From: Clostridium tepidum
GTDB taxonomy: Bacteria; Bacillota; Clostridia; Clostridiales; Clostridiaceae
Reading direction: 5' to 3'
NCBI RefSeq assembly: GCF_002008345.1
Contig: NZ_MRAE01000006.1
Span: forward strand, 56,602-120,601
DNA: 64,000 nt
In this document: in pieces, positions 30,899 through 41,110 of the stretch
Layout: each line of letters starts with the position of its first letter
Numbering within the stretch: the stretch's first letter is position 1
Program-made: the position numbers and the translations under genes
The notes under the pieces: model-generated
Database searches by the model: none
What the model was told of the DNA's origin: nothing
Seen by the model: only the letters and a program-made list of their open reading frames with translations

Positions 30899-31063
30899 CT
30901 ATATTATACCTCCAAATTATTCTAAATTAAATATATTATGTACTATAACTTCATTTTTAGGTTAAAAGAAATTGAACATTCCTATAAAATATTATATACC
31001 TATAGAAACCATCTCTCTATGAATAACATTTGTATAAGACTTCATTTAGTAAAATTCATTATA

Positions 31064-31072
31064 ATTATATCA
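31064..31072 (-). promoter_or_regulatory. Extended -10 promoter of pyrH
   Basis: TGATATAAT on the minus strand, a perfect TGn plus TATAAT. The -35 region is only AT-rich, which is tolerated with an extended -10. Confidence 0.55.
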
Positions 31073-31213
31073 TATAAAATTAAATAATATCTACTTTCTA
31101 TACTATAACTAAACTATGTACTATATAAATTTCTTAATAATACACCAAATAAAATCTTTTTAATTTTCTATCATTATATGTTTCTTATAAAATTTATTAT
31201 TAACTTATTTCCC

Positions 31214-31240
31214 AAAAAAAGAGAACACTCAGTGTTCTCT
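31214..31240 (-). terminator. rpsB-tsf terminator
   Basis: Nine-base-pair stem AGAGAACAC with GTGTTCTCT, 3-base loop, followed by seven T residues on the minus strand. Confidence 0.92.
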
Positions 31241-31247
31241 TTTTTAA

Positions 31248-32171
31248 TTATTTTCCTTGGTTCATTTGTTTTTGAACTTCTTCAGCAAAGTCTTCTTCTT
31301 TCTTTTCTATACCTTCACCTTTTTCGTATCTTACGAAAGCTTCTACAGTTATATCTGCACCGATTTCTTTTGATTGTTCTTGTAAGTATTTAGTTATAGT
31401 ATAATCTCCGTTTTTAACCCAAAGTTGTTCAACTAAACAATTTTCTTTGTAATATTTATTGATTCTTCCCATAACCATTTTTTCAACAACTTTTTCTGGT
31501 TTTCCTTCATTTAAAGCTTGAACTCTGTATATTTCTTTTTCTTTTTCTAATGTATCAGCATCAACATCATCTCTATTTAAGAATAACGGATTTGTTGCTG
31601 CAACTTGCATTGCTACATCTTTAGCTATTTGAACTAATCTTTCATCTTCTTTTTCACAAGCTAATTTTACAAGAACACCTATTCTTCCACCACCATGGAT
31701 GTAACTTGTTATAACACCTTTATCTACTGAAAGTTTAGCTATTCTTCTTAAGTTCATATTTTCACCTAATTTAGCTATTAATTCAGTTATTGCATCTTTA
31801 ACTGACTTGCTTTCATCTGCTATATATTTTTCTTCTAATAATTCTTCTGCAGTTGAAACATTTGAAAGAGCTGTTTGTTTTGCTAAATTGTTAGCTAATT
31901 CTACAAATAATTCGTTTACTGAAACGAAATCTGTTTCGCAATTGAATTCTATTATTGATCCATTTTTCATATCTTCAGATATGTATGTGCTTACAATACC
32001 TTCTGCTGCTATTCTGCCTGATTTTTTAGCTGCTGCTGCTAAACCTTTTTCTCTTAATACTTCTATAGCTTTTTCTAAATCTCCATCACATTCTGATAAA
32101 GCTTTTTTACAATCCATCATTCCTGCGCCAGTTTTTTCTCTTAAATCTTTTACCATTTTAGCACTGATCAT
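31248..32171 (-). CDS. tsf: Elongation factor Ts
   Basis: Guanine-nucleotide exchange factor for EF-Tu, 307 residues. N-terminal UBA-like module [18 protein letters not shown] at 10-27, the CETDFVSVN core motif near 77-85 and a dimerisation core follow. It is downstream of rpsB in the usual pair, ending at a strong terminator. Confidence 0.97.
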   Translation of the reverse strand: MISAKMVKDLREKTGAGMMDCKKALSECDGDLEKAIEVLREKGLAAAAKKSGRIAAEGIVSTYISEDMKNGSIIEFNCETDFVSVNELFVELANNLAKQTALSNVSTAEELLEEKYIADESKSVKDAITELIAKLGENMNLRRIAKLSVDKGVITSYIHGGGRIGVLVKLACEKEDERLVQIAKDVAMQVAATNPLFLNRDDVDADTLEKEKEIYRVQALNEGKPEKVVEKMVMGRINKYYKENCLVEQLWVKNGDYTITKYLQEQSKEIGADITVEAFVRYEKGEGIEKKEEDFAEEVQKQMNQGK

Positions 32172-32258
32172 TATATATTCCTCCTACTTTAACTAATTTA
32201 AAAGGTAAATGAGAGCTTAGTCCCACCTACCTTATATTTTTCATTTATAATAGCTAAA

Positions 32259-32960
32259 TTATTCTGCTAATTGTTCTCCTTGTCTTCCTTCAAGAATAGC
32301 ATCAGCCATTTTTGCTGCTATTAATCTTACAGCTCTTATAGCATCATCATTTCCTGGAATTACGAAATCTACTTCATCTGGATCACAGTTTGTATCTACT
32401 ATAGCTACAACTGGGATTCCTAGTCTTTTAGCTTCTAATATAGCGTTCTTTTCTTTTCTTGGGTCAACAACGAACATAGCTCCTATATTGTTTGCATCTA
32501 GCTTTCTTATTCCACCTAAGTTCTTTTCTAATTTTTCTCTTTCATTTCTTAATTTTATAACTTCTTTTTTAGGAAGAACTTCAAATGTTCCATCTTCTTC
32601 CATTTTGTCTAATTCTTCTAATTTTTTTATTCTAGCTGTTATTGTTGTGAAGTTTGTTAACATTCCACCTAACCATCTATTGTTAACAAAATGCATTTCT
32701 GATCTTTTAGCTTCTTCTTCTATAGCTTCTTGAGCTTGTTTTTTAGTTCCTACAAATAATACATCTTTTCCTTCTTCTGCAACTGATCTTAAGAAGTTAT
32801 AAGCTTCCTCTACCTTTTTAACTGTTTTTTGTAAATCAATAATGTAAATTCCATTTCTTTCTGTAAATATGTATGGAGCCATTTTAGGGTTCCATCTTCT
32901 TGTTTGATGTCCAAAGTGAACACCTGCTTCTAATAATTGTTTCATTGATATAACTGACAT
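32259..32960 (-). CDS. rpsB: 30S ribosomal protein S2
   Basis: Small-subunit protein S2, 233 residues. Family segments: [19 protein letters not shown] at 9-27, [11 protein letters not shown] near 91-101 and the [10 protein letters not shown] region near 155-165. AGGAGG precedes the ATG. It has its own sigma-A promoter and is co-transcribed with tsf. Confidence 0.98.
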   Translation of the reverse strand: MSVISMKQLLEAGVHFGHQTRRWNPKMAPYIFTERNGIYIIDLQKTVKKVEEAYNFLRSVAEEGKDVLFVGTKKQAQEAIEEEAKRSEMHFVNNRWLGGMLTNFTTITARIKKLEELDKMEEDGTFEVLPKKEVIKLRNEREKLEKNLGGIRKLDANNIGAMFVVDPRKEKNAILEAKRLGIPVVAIVDTNCDPDEVDFVIPGNDDAIRAVRLIAAKMADAILEGRQGEQLAE

Positions 32961-33064
32961 AAATTTACCTCCTTGGTTTTTCCTCCATTATCCTCATATT
33001 TATAAACTACCTCTTAAGGCACCATTTATAAAATTAGATAATGTGTGTATTTTTCTCCTTAGGT

Positions 33065-33093
33065 AGTATATCATACCCTAGTATGTTATTCAA
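33065..33093 (-). promoter_or_regulatory. Sigma-A promoter of rpsB-tsf
   Basis: TTGAAT at 33088-33093 and TATACT at 33065-33070, 17 bases apart, with a TGA extended -10. The leader is about 100 bases. Confidence 0.82.
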
Positions 33094-33176
33094 TAATAAT
33101 TTCAAAAAATTTTTGGTATATTTTCCTTCATTAATTTTTCTTAACTAAGAATTTCTTTTGTAAAATTATACTAAAA

Positions 33177-33204
33177 AATAAAGAAGTCATATGACTTCTT
33201 TATT
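33177..33204 (-). terminator. codY terminator, including the stop codon
   Basis: Perfect 14-bp palindrome (AATAAAGAAGTCAT and its complement) followed by a T-run on the minus strand. The last codY bases are in the 5' arm. Confidence 0.85.
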
Positions 33205-33979
33205 ATTTTATCTTTTTTAATTCTTCTAAAAGCTTATCATTTAATATTCTGATATGAGTTCCTTTCATACCTAGAGATCTTGATTCTATAACTCCTGCAC
33301 TTTCAAATTTTCTTAGTGCATTTACTATAACAGATCTTGTTATTCCAACCTTATCTGCTATTTTAGATGCTACTAATAATCCTTCTGTACCATCTAATTC
33401 ATTAAATATATGTTCCACAGCTTCTAATTCTGAATAAGATAATGTTCCTATAGCTAATTGAACTACAGCTTTCTTTCTTGCTTCTTCTTCTATTTCATCT
33501 TGTTTTGATCTTAATATTTCAAGACCAATTATTGTGGCACTATATTCTGCTAATACTAAATCTTCATCAGTAAATTTTTTATCGAATCTAGCTAGCAATA
33601 ATGTACCTAACCTCTCTCTATTTCCATTTATAGGAACTATTGTTGACAATTTATTATTTATTTTGCAATCTTTTAAATCATCAAATACGCATTTATCATG
33701 ATTAGGTGAATTGGACAAAGTTTCATTTACATTTAACAATTTATTATTGTAAAAATCCGGGAATCTATTTTCTTTTAAAACAACTTCTCTTACTTCATCA
33801 CATTCAAATCCAGCATAAAATTTAGATCCCAATATTTTTCCTTTTCTACTAATTATATATACGTTACATTGTAAAACATCGCTTAATAAATCACATATAT
33901 CTTCGAAATCTACTGGTTCTGTACCTGATTTTTGCAATATTTTATTCAACATTCTTGTTTTATCTAGTAATGAATTCAT
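33203..33979 (-). CDS. codY: GTP- and branched-chain-amino-acid-sensing repressor CodY
   Basis: Global repressor that binds DNA when GTP and branched-chain amino acids are plentiful; 258 residues. An N-terminal GAF-like domain (1-150) senses the amino acids. The C-terminal winged helix contains [20 protein letters not shown] near 202-221. Length and layout are canonical. In Bacillus codY ends the xerC-clpQY-codY operon; here it stands alone, with a promoter and terminator of its own and topA upstream. Confidence 0.97.
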   Translation of the reverse strand: MNSLLDKTRMLNKILQKSGTEPVDFEDICDLLSDVLQCNVYIISRKGKILGSKFYAGFECDEVREVVLKENRFPDFYNNKLLNVNETLSNSPNHDKCVFDDLKDCKINNKLSTIVPINGNRERLGTLLLARFDKKFTDEDLVLAEYSATIIGLEILRSKQDEIEEEARKKAVVQLAIGTLSYSELEAVEHIFNELDGTEGLLVASKIADKVGITRSVIVNALRKFESAGVIESRSLGMKGTHIRILNDKLLEELKKIK

Positions 33980-34103
33980 AGGTTTTCCTCCTTATATTAC
34001 CTCTTCTACTTTAATTTATATACTGATTTCTGCTGCTTTTCATATTATGCCTTAAAAAATTTCGACTATTAAAAATATTTAGAATTGTTGCCTGTCCTTA
34101 TCT

Positions 34104-34132
34104 ATAATAACATAAGGGGTTGTTTATTTCAA
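34104..34132 (-). promoter_or_regulatory. Sigma-A promoter of codY
   Basis: TTGAAA at 34127-34132, 17 bases, then TATTAT at 34104-34109. The spacing and hexamers are good; the leader is about 120 bases. Confidence 0.78.
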
Positions 34133-34184
34133 CATTTAAAATATAATAAATAACAATTATTCATATAAATTAGTTATTAATATA

Positions 34185-36275
34185 CTATTCTTTATTATTT
34201 AAATATTTTTTATGCTTGCACTCTGTATTAGAACATTCATAATATTCACCTTTAGCTTTACTTTGTTTTTTCACCATATAACTTCCACATTCTTCACATT
34301 TATCTTTTACAGGTTCTGACCAACTTACAAAGTCACACTCAGGATAGTTACTACATCCATAAAATTTTCTTCCTTTTCTACTTTTCTTTATTAAAACTTT
34401 TCCATTTCCACATTTAGGACATTCAACATCTATTTCTTCTATTATAGGCTTAGTATTTTTACAGTCTGGATATCCTGGACATGCTAAAAAATCTCCATAT
34501 CTTCCATGTTTAATAACCATATTTCTTCCACATTTTTCACATATCACGTCTGTTACTTTATCTTCAATAGTTACTTTTGCTATTTCTTTTTCTGCTATTT
34601 CTATAGATTTTATTAAAGGTTCAAAAAAATCATTTACTACCTCTCTCCAAGATTTTTTCCCTTCTTCTATATAATCTAATTTATTTTCCATCTCCGCTGT
34701 AAATTCTAAATCTACTATTTGTTTAAAATATTCACTTACTATATTGTTTACTATATCTCCTAGTTCTGTAGGTTTTAAAGTCTTTTTTTCTCTTTCTACA
34801 TATTTTCTATCTAATATTGTAGATATAATAGGGGCATAAGTACTCGGTCTACCTATACCATTTTCCTCTAAAGTTTTTACTAAAGAGGCTTCTGAATATC
34901 TAGCTGGTGGTTGAGTAAAATGTTGACTTTTATTTATAGATTTTTCTTTTAAGACTTCATTTTCCTCTAATTCAGGTATTTTTATACTGTCTTTTTCTTC
35001 TTCTGTAGAATATTCATATACCTTCATAAAACCATCAAAAGATATTAAGGATCCACTAACTCTTAATCCATATTCCCCATTTTCTATACTTATAGATGTA
35101 GAATCTAAAATACAAGAAGCCATTTGACTTGCTACAAACCTTTTCCATATTAATTCATATAATTTATATTGTTGTGGTGTTAAACTTTCCTTAGCTAATG
35201 CAGGAGTTATTTCAACATTAGTTGGTCTTATAGCTTCATGAGCGTCCTGTACATTTTTCTTTCCTTTAAAAATCCTCGGAGTCTTTGGTATATATTCATT
35301 TCCAAAATTATTTTTTATATGCTCTAAAGTTGATTTTTGAGCTTCTTCTGATATCCTTATAGAATCTGTTCTCATATAGGTTATAAGACCTACTGTCCCA
35401 AACCCTTTAATATCTATACCTTCATATAATTGTTGAGCTATAGACATAGTTTTTTTAGTAGAAAAATTCAATTTTTTATAAGAATCTTGTTGAAGAGTAC
35501 TTGTTGTAAAAGGTGCTAACGGATTTTTATTTTTCTTTGTCTTCTTTATTTTTTTTACAATAAATTCACCTTTTTTTAAGTCATTTATTATTTTAATAGC
35601 TTCTTCTTCACTATTTATTTCTATTTTTTTACCTGATTTAGTAGTAAGTTTAATTATAAAAGGTTTTTTATTTTTTTCTTTGTGTACTTCACATTCTATA
35701 GTCCAATATTCTTGAGGTATAAATTTTTCAATTTCTCTTTCCCTATCACATATCATTCTTAAAGCAACAGATTGAACTCTACCTGCACTTAATCCCCATT
35801 TGACTTTATTCCATAGTATAGGGCTTATTTTATATCCTACTAACCTATCTAGAACTCTTCTTGCTTGTTGAGCATCTACTACATTTTCATTTATTTTTCT
35901 CGGAGACTTTATTGCTTTCTTTATAGAAGTTTTAGTTATCTCATTAAATTCTATTCTGCACTCTTCATTCTCATCTATTTTAAGTGCATGGGCTAAATGC
36001 CAAGAAATAGCCTCTCCTTCTCTATCTGGGTCTGTTGCTAAATATACTTTAGAACTTTTTTTAGCTTCTTTTCTAAGTTTATCTAAAAGTTCACCTTTTC
36101 CTCTTATTGTTATATATTTAGGATTGTAATTATTTTCTATATCAACACCTAACTGACTTTTAGGCAAATCTCTTACATGGCCCATTGATGCCTCAACTAC
36201 ATAGTTTTTTCCTAAATACTTCTTTATAGTTTTAGCTTTTGCTGGTGATTCTACTATTACTAAATTTTGTCCCAT
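34185..36275 (-). CDS. topA: DNA topoisomerase I
   Basis: Type IA topoisomerase that relaxes negative supercoils, 696 residues. TOPRIM domain at 1-120 with TDPDREGEA at 81-89. Active-site Tyr300 is in GLITYMRTDS. Three C-terminal four-cysteine zinc modules begin near 575, 620 and 665 (CEKCG, CPKCG, CEECG). The ATG has no Shine-Dalgarno at normal distance; a near-consensus one lies 35 bases upstream, across a hairpin. No terminator is obvious at its end, which lies about 50 bases before the codY promoter. Confidence 0.96.
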   Translation of the reverse strand: MGQNLVIVESPAKAKTIKKYLGKNYVVEASMGHVRDLPKSQLGVDIENNYNPKYITIRGKGELLDKLRKEAKKSSKVYLATDPDREGEAISWHLAHALKIDENEECRIEFNEITKTSIKKAIKSPRKINENVVDAQQARRVLDRLVGYKISPILWNKVKWGLSAGRVQSVALRMICDREREIEKFIPQEYWTIECEVHKEKNKKPFIIKLTTKSGKKIEINSEEEAIKIINDLKKGEFIVKKIKKTKKNKNPLAPFTTSTLQQDSYKKLNFSTKKTMSIAQQLYEGIDIKGFGTVGLITYMRTDSIRISEEAQKSTLEHIKNNFGNEYIPKTPRIFKGKKNVQDAHEAIRPTNVEITPALAKESLTPQQYKLYELIWKRFVASQMASCILDSTSISIENGEYGLRVSGSLISFDGFMKVYEYSTEEEKDSIKIPELEENEVLKEKSINKSQHFTQPPARYSEASLVKTLEENGIGRPSTYAPIISTILDRKYVEREKKTLKPTELGDIVNNIVSEYFKQIVDLEFTAEMENKLDYIEEGKKSWREVVNDFFEPLIKSIEIAEKEIAKVTIEDKVTDVICEKCGRNMVIKHGRYGDFLACPGYPDCKNTKPIIEEIDVECPKCGNGKVLIKKSRKGRKFYGCSNYPECDFVSWSEPVKDKCEECGSYMVKKQSKAKGEYYECSNTECKHKKYLNNKE

Positions 36276-36282
36276 TCTATTT

Positions 36283-36318
36283 CTCTGGTAAGACTAATGA
36301 CCAGAGTCACACCCCCTT
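36283..36318 (-). promoter_or_regulatory. topA ribosome site split from its start by a hairpin
   Basis: AAGGGGGTG (complement 36310-36318) is followed by a perfect 7-bp hairpin, CTCTGGT with ACCAGAG around 10 bases (36283-36306), then seven bases and the ATG. Linear spacing is about 35 bases; with the hairpin folded it is about ten. This may create a bypass-type ribosome site or a switch on topA translation. Confidence 0.55.
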
Positions 36319-36427
36319 GCCTGATATACTAATTTAAAATTACATCTTCTATGATGCTACTATTTCTATTAAACCTTAGTTACAATTACACATTATTAAA
36401 TTCTATATTAAGTAATCTTATTATTGT

Positions 36428-36473
36428 ACTTAAATAGATTTTCTTTAAAAGAATTAAATATATCTATTTAAGT
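36428..36473 (-). repeat. 12-bp inverted repeat in the topA upstream region
   Basis: ACTTAAATAGAT and ATCTATTTAAGT pair perfectly around 22 bases that contain a smaller TTCTTT/AAAGAA stem. It could be a dprA-side terminator remnant or leader structure; no T-run follows. Confidence 0.45.
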
Positions 36474-36744
36474 ATTAGAAAAATTTTATCCAATTATTTA
36501 ACTCTAACTTAACACAAAAGCAAATATTTCAAATTATAAACAGTCAAATTTATAAATGCTAAATTTAAGCAAGCCAGCTGCACAAAGTGCTAATTCACCA
36601 AAAACAAATTTTTAAAAATTCTTGCTATAAGAGTATTTTTAAAAATAACACTTGGATAAACAGTTTTTATAATATTTATATATAACTATAAACACTTTTA
36701 TGTACAATATATAAACTCTACATTTTTATATTATACTCTACCTA

Positions 36745-37830
36745 TTAGGATTTAACATAATAGTTGCCAGCCAAACAAATTATTTCTTTTTTTAGCTGCA
36801 ATTCAAATAATACCTCATATAAATGTTTTATGTCAACATCAATTAATTTTAATAAGTCATTTATATGTTTGGGATCATGGCTTAATGCATTATAAACTTT
36901 TCCTTGTAAGCTATTTTTTAAGATCACATTGTTATTCTTATTATTATTTAAATTTATTTTTTCTATACCTATATAATCTAATATATCTTCCACATTAGTA
37001 AATACATATGCACCTTCTTTTATGATTTTATTTGTACCTATGCTCTCTTTTGAAAATATAGAGCCTGGAACTGCTACTACATCTTTTCCTTGTTCTAAGG
37101 CTATTTCTGTGGTTATTAATGAACCGCTTTTTTCTCCTGCTTCTACAACTATTACTATATCACTCAAACCACTAATTATCCTGTTTCTTCTAGGAAAATT
37201 ATATGATAAAGGTGGTGTTCCTGGTAAAAATTCAGATATTACACAACCGTCTTTACTTATAATATCATATATCTTTTTATTTTGCTTTGGATATACAACA
37301 TCAATGCCACTTCCTAAAATTGCTGTAGTAAATCCATTATTCTCTATGCAATATAAATGGGCATAATAATCTATTCCCTTAGCCATACCACTAACTACCA
37401 TTACATTGTTCTCTGCCAAAGCCTCACTTATAATCTTTGTTACCTTCATACCATAAATAGAACATTTTCTAGAACCTACAATAGCAGCAGATTTAATTAC
37501 ACTAAATTTTTCTATGTTTCCTTTATAAAACAATACAGCTGGCGCATCATCATAATTTCTTAATCTAGCTGGATATTCTTTTTCCATATAATTTACTATC
37601 TTAATATTATCTTTTATTATCTTATTTTTAATATTATTTATTTTTTCTTTGTCCCAAGCTATTTTAAAATTATTAATTACTTTAAATATATTTTTATTTA
37701 TGTTTTTTTCATATTTAAAATTCTGTACATAGTCAAATATATTATGTACAGATTCAAACTCTTGTAACAATTTTATTTTTATATTATTTGAGACCTTAGA
37801 ACTAGCATACCATAAATTTAAATCTATCAT
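36745..37830 (-). CDS. dprA: DNA processing protein DprA (Smf)
   Basis: Rossmann-like single-stranded-DNA-binding protein that loads RecA on incoming DNA; 361 residues. The core has AIVGSRKCSIYG, VSGMAKGIDYYAH and GSGIDVVYPKQN, followed by EFLPGTPPLSYNFPRRNRII. The C-terminal 60 residues resemble a winged helix. AAAGGTGA precedes the ATG. It is transcribed away from yifB-yraN, across a shared 313-base region. Confidence 0.95.
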   Translation of the reverse strand: MIDLNLWYASSKVSNNIKIKLLQEFESVHNIFDYVQNFKYEKNINKNIFKVINNFKIAWDKEKINNIKNKIIKDNIKIVNYMEKEYPARLRNYDDAPAVLFYKGNIEKFSVIKSAAIVGSRKCSIYGMKVTKIISEALAENNVMVVSGMAKGIDYYAHLYCIENNGFTTAILGSGIDVVYPKQNKKIYDIISKDGCVISEFLPGTPPLSYNFPRRNRIISGLSDIVIVVEAGEKSGSLITTEIALEQGKDVVAVPGSIFSKESIGTNKIIKEGAYVFTNVEDILDYIGIEKINLNNNKNNNVILKNSLQGKVYNALSHDPKHINDLLKLIDVDIKHLYEVLFELQLKKEIICLAGNYYVKS

Positions 37831-38143
37831 TTTATCACCTTTTTATAATTTTATCCCATAACTACCCACTCTAGCATTAAAATCTTATCAAAAATTGAAA
37901 TAAAAAGTGGCTAGTCTTTTTAATAACTATTTCATAATCTTTAATTAATATAAAAAATTAGAAAGCTATTTATCTTTCAATTGTAGTCAAATATTATTAT
38001 TTTATTCACTTTTAAAATATAAAAAAATAAATCCCTATAAATACTTATATATTTAATATAAATAGTCAATAATCTATATAACATAAAAGTATATTTTATA
38101 AATGTCTATTAAATACATATATTAAATTTATGAGGTGATTTTT
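37831..38143. other. Divergent intergenic region between dprA and yifB
   Basis: 313 AT-rich bases that must hold two divergent promoters. I found no hexamer pair I would defend on either strand. Confidence 0.35.
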
Positions 38144-39667
38144 TTGAATAGTAAAGTCATTACAGCAGCTTTAAATGGAGCTTGTTGTAATTTAATATCT
38201 GTAGAAGTAAATATAAGTCATGGTCTTCCTTCTTTTAATATAGTAGGCCTTGCAGATACCTCTGTTAAAGAATCTAAAGAAAGAGTTAAAGCAGCAATAG
38301 AAAATTCAGGATATGAATTTCCTATAAGCAAAATAACAGTAAATCTCTCCCCGGCTGATATAAAAAAAGAAGGCTCTTCTTTTGATTTACCTATAGCCCT
38401 TGCTATATTAGCTGCTACAGATCAAATCGGTAATGATTTATTAAAAGACTATATAATTTTAGGTGAACTTTCACTATTTGGTGAAATAAATAAAATAAGA
38501 GGGGCTCTTCCTATAGCATTAGAAGCTTTAGAAAACAATTATTTTAATTTTATAGTCCCTATAAATAATGCTAATGAATGTGCTATGCTATATAAAATAA
38601 ATGTTTATCCTTTTTCCCATTTAAAAGAAGTTATACATTTCATTTATTATAAAGATTTGCTTCCATATAAAATTGATAAATCTACTATAAATTCAAACAC
38701 AGAAAAAGAAAAAAATTTTTCTGAAATAACTGGTCAAGAAAGCTCAAAAAGGGCATTAGAAATAGCTGCAGCAGGTTATCACAATGTAATAATGTCTGGT
38801 CCTCCTGGCTGTGGTAAAACTATGCTAGCAGAAAGATTTCCTTCCATAATTCCTAATTTAAATTATGAAGAATCTTTAGAAGTAACTAAAATATACAGTA
38901 TAGCTGGAAAATTAGACAAAAATGGTTCACTAATAACTACGCGTCCCTTTAGGAGTCCTCACAGTACTTCTTCTCAAGCAGCTTTAACTGGTGGTGGATC
39001 TCATTTAATTCCTGGAGAAATTTCTTTAGCTCATAAGGGTGTTTTGTTTTTAGATGAAATATTAGAGTTTAAAAAAGAAGTACTAGAAGCTTTAAGACAG
39101 CCTTTAGAAGATAAAAAAATAACTATAAGTAGATTTAGCGGAACTGCTACCTATAGCTCAGACTTCATATTGCTAGGAACTTTAAACCCTTGTCCGTGTG
39201 GTTTTCTAGGTTCTGAAAAGACTTGTCATTGTAGTGATTATGAAATAAAAAGATACCTAAAAAAACTTTCTGGTCCTCTTTTAGATAGAATTGATATTTT
39301 TACCTTTGTACCTTCTTTATCTTATAGTGAAATAAAAAATAATAAAACATCTGAGTCTTCTGAAAAGATAAAAGAAAGAGTGTATGCAGCACGAGAAATT
39401 CAAAGAAAAAGATTTATTAATGAAGGAATATATAATAATTCTCAAATGAAAAAAATTCACTTAAAAAAATACTGCAATTTAAATAATGAAGCTTCAAATA
39501 TATTAGAAAAAATATATGATAAATTTAATTTAAGTGTTCGTTCTTATGGTCGCATACTTAAAGTTGCTAGAACTATAGCTGATTTAAATAATAATAATAA
39601 AATTCAAAAAGAAGATGTAATAGAAGCTCTGCAGTATAGAAAATTTGTAAATACTGATGTAATATGA
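38144..39667 (+). CDS. YifB/ComM family Mg-chelatase-like AAA+ ATPase
   Basis: AAA+ protein of 507 residues. ComM in other bacteria is a branch-migration helicase for natural transformation. An N-terminal ChlI-like domain (1-170) is followed by Walker A GPPGCGKT near 218 and Walker B LFLDEILEF near 302. The C-terminal Mg_chelatase_C domain contains RSYGRILKVARTIADL. The start is TTG at 38144, six bases after GAGGTGA; a GTG at 38135 falls within that site. With yraN and divergent dprA it forms a DNA-uptake-type island. Confidence 0.93.
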   Translation: MNSKVITAALNGACCNLISVEVNISHGLPSFNIVGLADTSVKESKERVKAAIENSGYEFPISKITVNLSPADIKKEGSSFDLPIALAILAATDQIGNDLLKDYIILGELSLFGEINKIRGALPIALEALENNYFNFIVPINNANECAMLYKINVYPFSHLKEVIHFIYYKDLLPYKIDKSTINSNTEKEKNFSEITGQESSKRALEIAAAGYHNVIMSGPPGCGKTMLAERFPSIIPNLNYEESLEVTKIYSIAGKLDKNGSLITTRPFRSPHSTSSQAALTGGGSHLIPGEISLAHKGVLFLDEILEFKKEVLEALRQPLEDKKITISRFSGTATYSSDFILLGTLNPCPCGFLGSEKTCHCSDYEIKRYLKKLSGPLLDRIDIFTFVPSLSYSEIKNNKTSESSEKIKERVYAAREIQRKRFINEGIYNNSQMKKIHLKKYCNLNNEASNILEKIYDKFNLSVRSYGRILKVARTIADLNNNNKIQKEDVIEALQYRKFVNTDVI

Positions 39668-39683
39668 TAAAGGGTGATAATTT

Positions 39684-40055
39684 ATGCATTATTGCAATAA
39701 AGATATTGGTTATTTTGGTGAATCCATAGCTACTAATTATATAAGAAATCAGGGATATATTATATTGGAAAGAAATTTCACATGTAAATTAGGTGAAATA
39801 GATATAATAGCTAAGGATAAAAATTTCATTGTATTTATAGAAGTTAAAACTAGATATAGCTCTTTCTATGGTAATCCTAGTGAATCTATAACTTTTAGAA
39901 AACAAAATAAAATTTATAAAACAGCCCAATTATATATAATAAACAAAAATATCCACAACAAATTCTATTTTAGATTTGATGTAATAGAAGTGTCCCTAAA
40001 CAATTTTGATAATAGTTACTCCGTAAATCTTATCAAAAATGCTTTTCAAATATGA
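39684..40055 (+). CDS. YraN family (UPF0102) nuclease-fold protein
   Basis: 123-residue protein with a PD-(D/E)xK-like core. FGESIATNYIRNQGYIILERN is followed by GEIDIIAKD and FIEVKTR, the conserved Glu/Asp and ExK pattern. The usual neighbour of yifB and rnhB. It is 16 bases after yifB with AAAGGGTGA upstream. Activity is not established for the family. Confidence 0.88.
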   Translation: MHYCNKDIGYFGESIATNYIRNQGYIILERNFTCKLGEIDIIAKDKNFIVFIEVKTRYSSFYGNPSESITFRKQNKIYKTAQLYIINKNIHNKFYFRFDVIEVSLNNFDNSYSVNLIKNAFQI

Positions 40056-40213
40056 TTAAATAATTCTTTTATGTGTAAAAACATATATTATCATATTAAC
40101 TTTTAGAAGAATATATTAAAAATATAAAAATACACCTACATAAATATATTTATATCCTTTAATAACAATTAAACAATTTAAAATTTAAGTAGTTTTTACA
40201 ATTAGCTTGTTGG

Positions 40214-40270
40214 ATAACTAAATATATTATATGTACTAGGCAAAAATTTTTACCTAAACATATTAGTTAT
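40214..40270. terminator. Long imperfect hairpin between convergent yraN and rnhB
   Basis: Outer arms ATAACTA and TAGTTAT, middle arms ATATGT and ACATAT, and an inner TAGGCAAAAATTTTTACCTA core with one mismatch. It lies between convergent genes and could terminate both, but no uniform T-run is present. Confidence 0.45.
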
Positions 40271-40300
40271 TCTTTCGGTGTATTTTTTATATTTTTTTAA

Positions 40301-41110
40301 TTATAGTATGTTTGATAAAAAACTCATTCTATGTATTTTAGAAGGTCCATATTTTTTTATTGCTTGTACATGTTCCTCTGTACCATAACCTACATTATGA
40401 TTAAAACCATACATAACTAACTCTTTTGAATATTCTTTCATCATATTATCTCTATACACTTTAGCTACAATAGATGCAGCTGCTATATTAATACTTTTAT
40501 TGTCACCTTTTATTATAAATTCATTTTTTATATTTAAATTTTTAACTGCATATCCATCAGATAAAACTAAATCAGGCTTCACTTTAAGACCTTTTACAGC
40601 TCTTTTAAGCACTTCATTATTACTCCAAGCTATACCTCTTTCATCTATAGTTTTATTATCTACTAAAGCTATATTATAGCTTATAGCTCTTTCTCTTATT
40701 ATTATATCTAATTCTTCTCTCTTTTTTTCTGAAAGTTTTTTAGAATCTTTTATATTAAGAATTCTTTTCGTTTCCTCTACATTTAAATCTAAAACCACTG
40801 CAGCAGCAACAATAGGACCTGCTAAAGGTCCTCTTCCAACTTCATCTACTCCTGCTATTAAATAATTTCTACCGTATCTTTTATCAAAATTATACATATT
40901 ATTTGTTCTTTTTATTTCTTCCTCATACTTATTTAAAAACTTTTGAAGAGACTCTCCTAACTTCATAACATTTTTTCGTGAATCATTATTTAACTTTTCT
41001 ATTATATTCTCAATTTGTTTCTTTTGAGAATATATAAATTCTTTTTTTATTTTATCTATATATTCCTTTATTTCATTATAGCGTATATTTTCTACATTAT
41101 TTATATTCAT
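40301..41110 (-). CDS. rnhB: Ribonuclease HII
   Basis: Removes RNA from RNA-DNA hybrids; 269 residues. The type-2 RNase H core begins at about 88 with [16 protein letters not shown] (catalytic D and E) and continues with DSKKLS and the LSDGY aspartate. About 85 residues of charged helical extension precede it, as in Firmicutes RnhB. GAGG precedes the ATG. It lies convergent to yraN. Confidence 0.95.
   Translation of the reverse strand: MNINNVENIRYNEIKEYIDKIKKEFIYSQKKQIENIIEKLNNDSRKNVMKLGESLQKFLNKYEEEIKRTNNMYNFDKRYGRNYLIAGVDEVGRGPLAGPIVAAAVVLDLNVEETKRILNIKDSKKLSEKKREELDIIIRERAISYNIALVDNKTIDERGIAWSNNEVLKRAVKGLKVKPDLVLSDGYAVKNLNIKNEFIIKGDNKSINIAAASIVAKVYRDNMMKEYSKELVMYGFNHNVGYGTEEHVQAIKKYGPSKIHRMSFLSNIL

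Larger units (their letters stand above)
30899..31247 (-). other. Intergenic region between tsf and pyrH
   Basis: 349 bases. It contains the tsf terminator (31214-31240) and an extended -10 element (31064-31072). The pyrH leader would be about 160 bases long. No riboswitch or known pyrimidine attenuator is recognisable. Confidence 0.45.
36276..36744 (-). other. Long topA leader/intergenic region
   Basis: 469 bases between dprA and topA. It holds a 12-bp AT stem at 36428-36473, the SD-hairpin at 36283-36318 and otherwise AT-rich text. No clear promoter pair or protein-coding reading stands out. Confidence 0.45.

Noticed and set aside
33006..33067. Long stem in the rpsB leader pairing ACTACCT with AGGTAGT
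   Set aside because: One arm lies in and just after the -10, upstream of the likely transcription start near 33058, so it would not be in the RNA.
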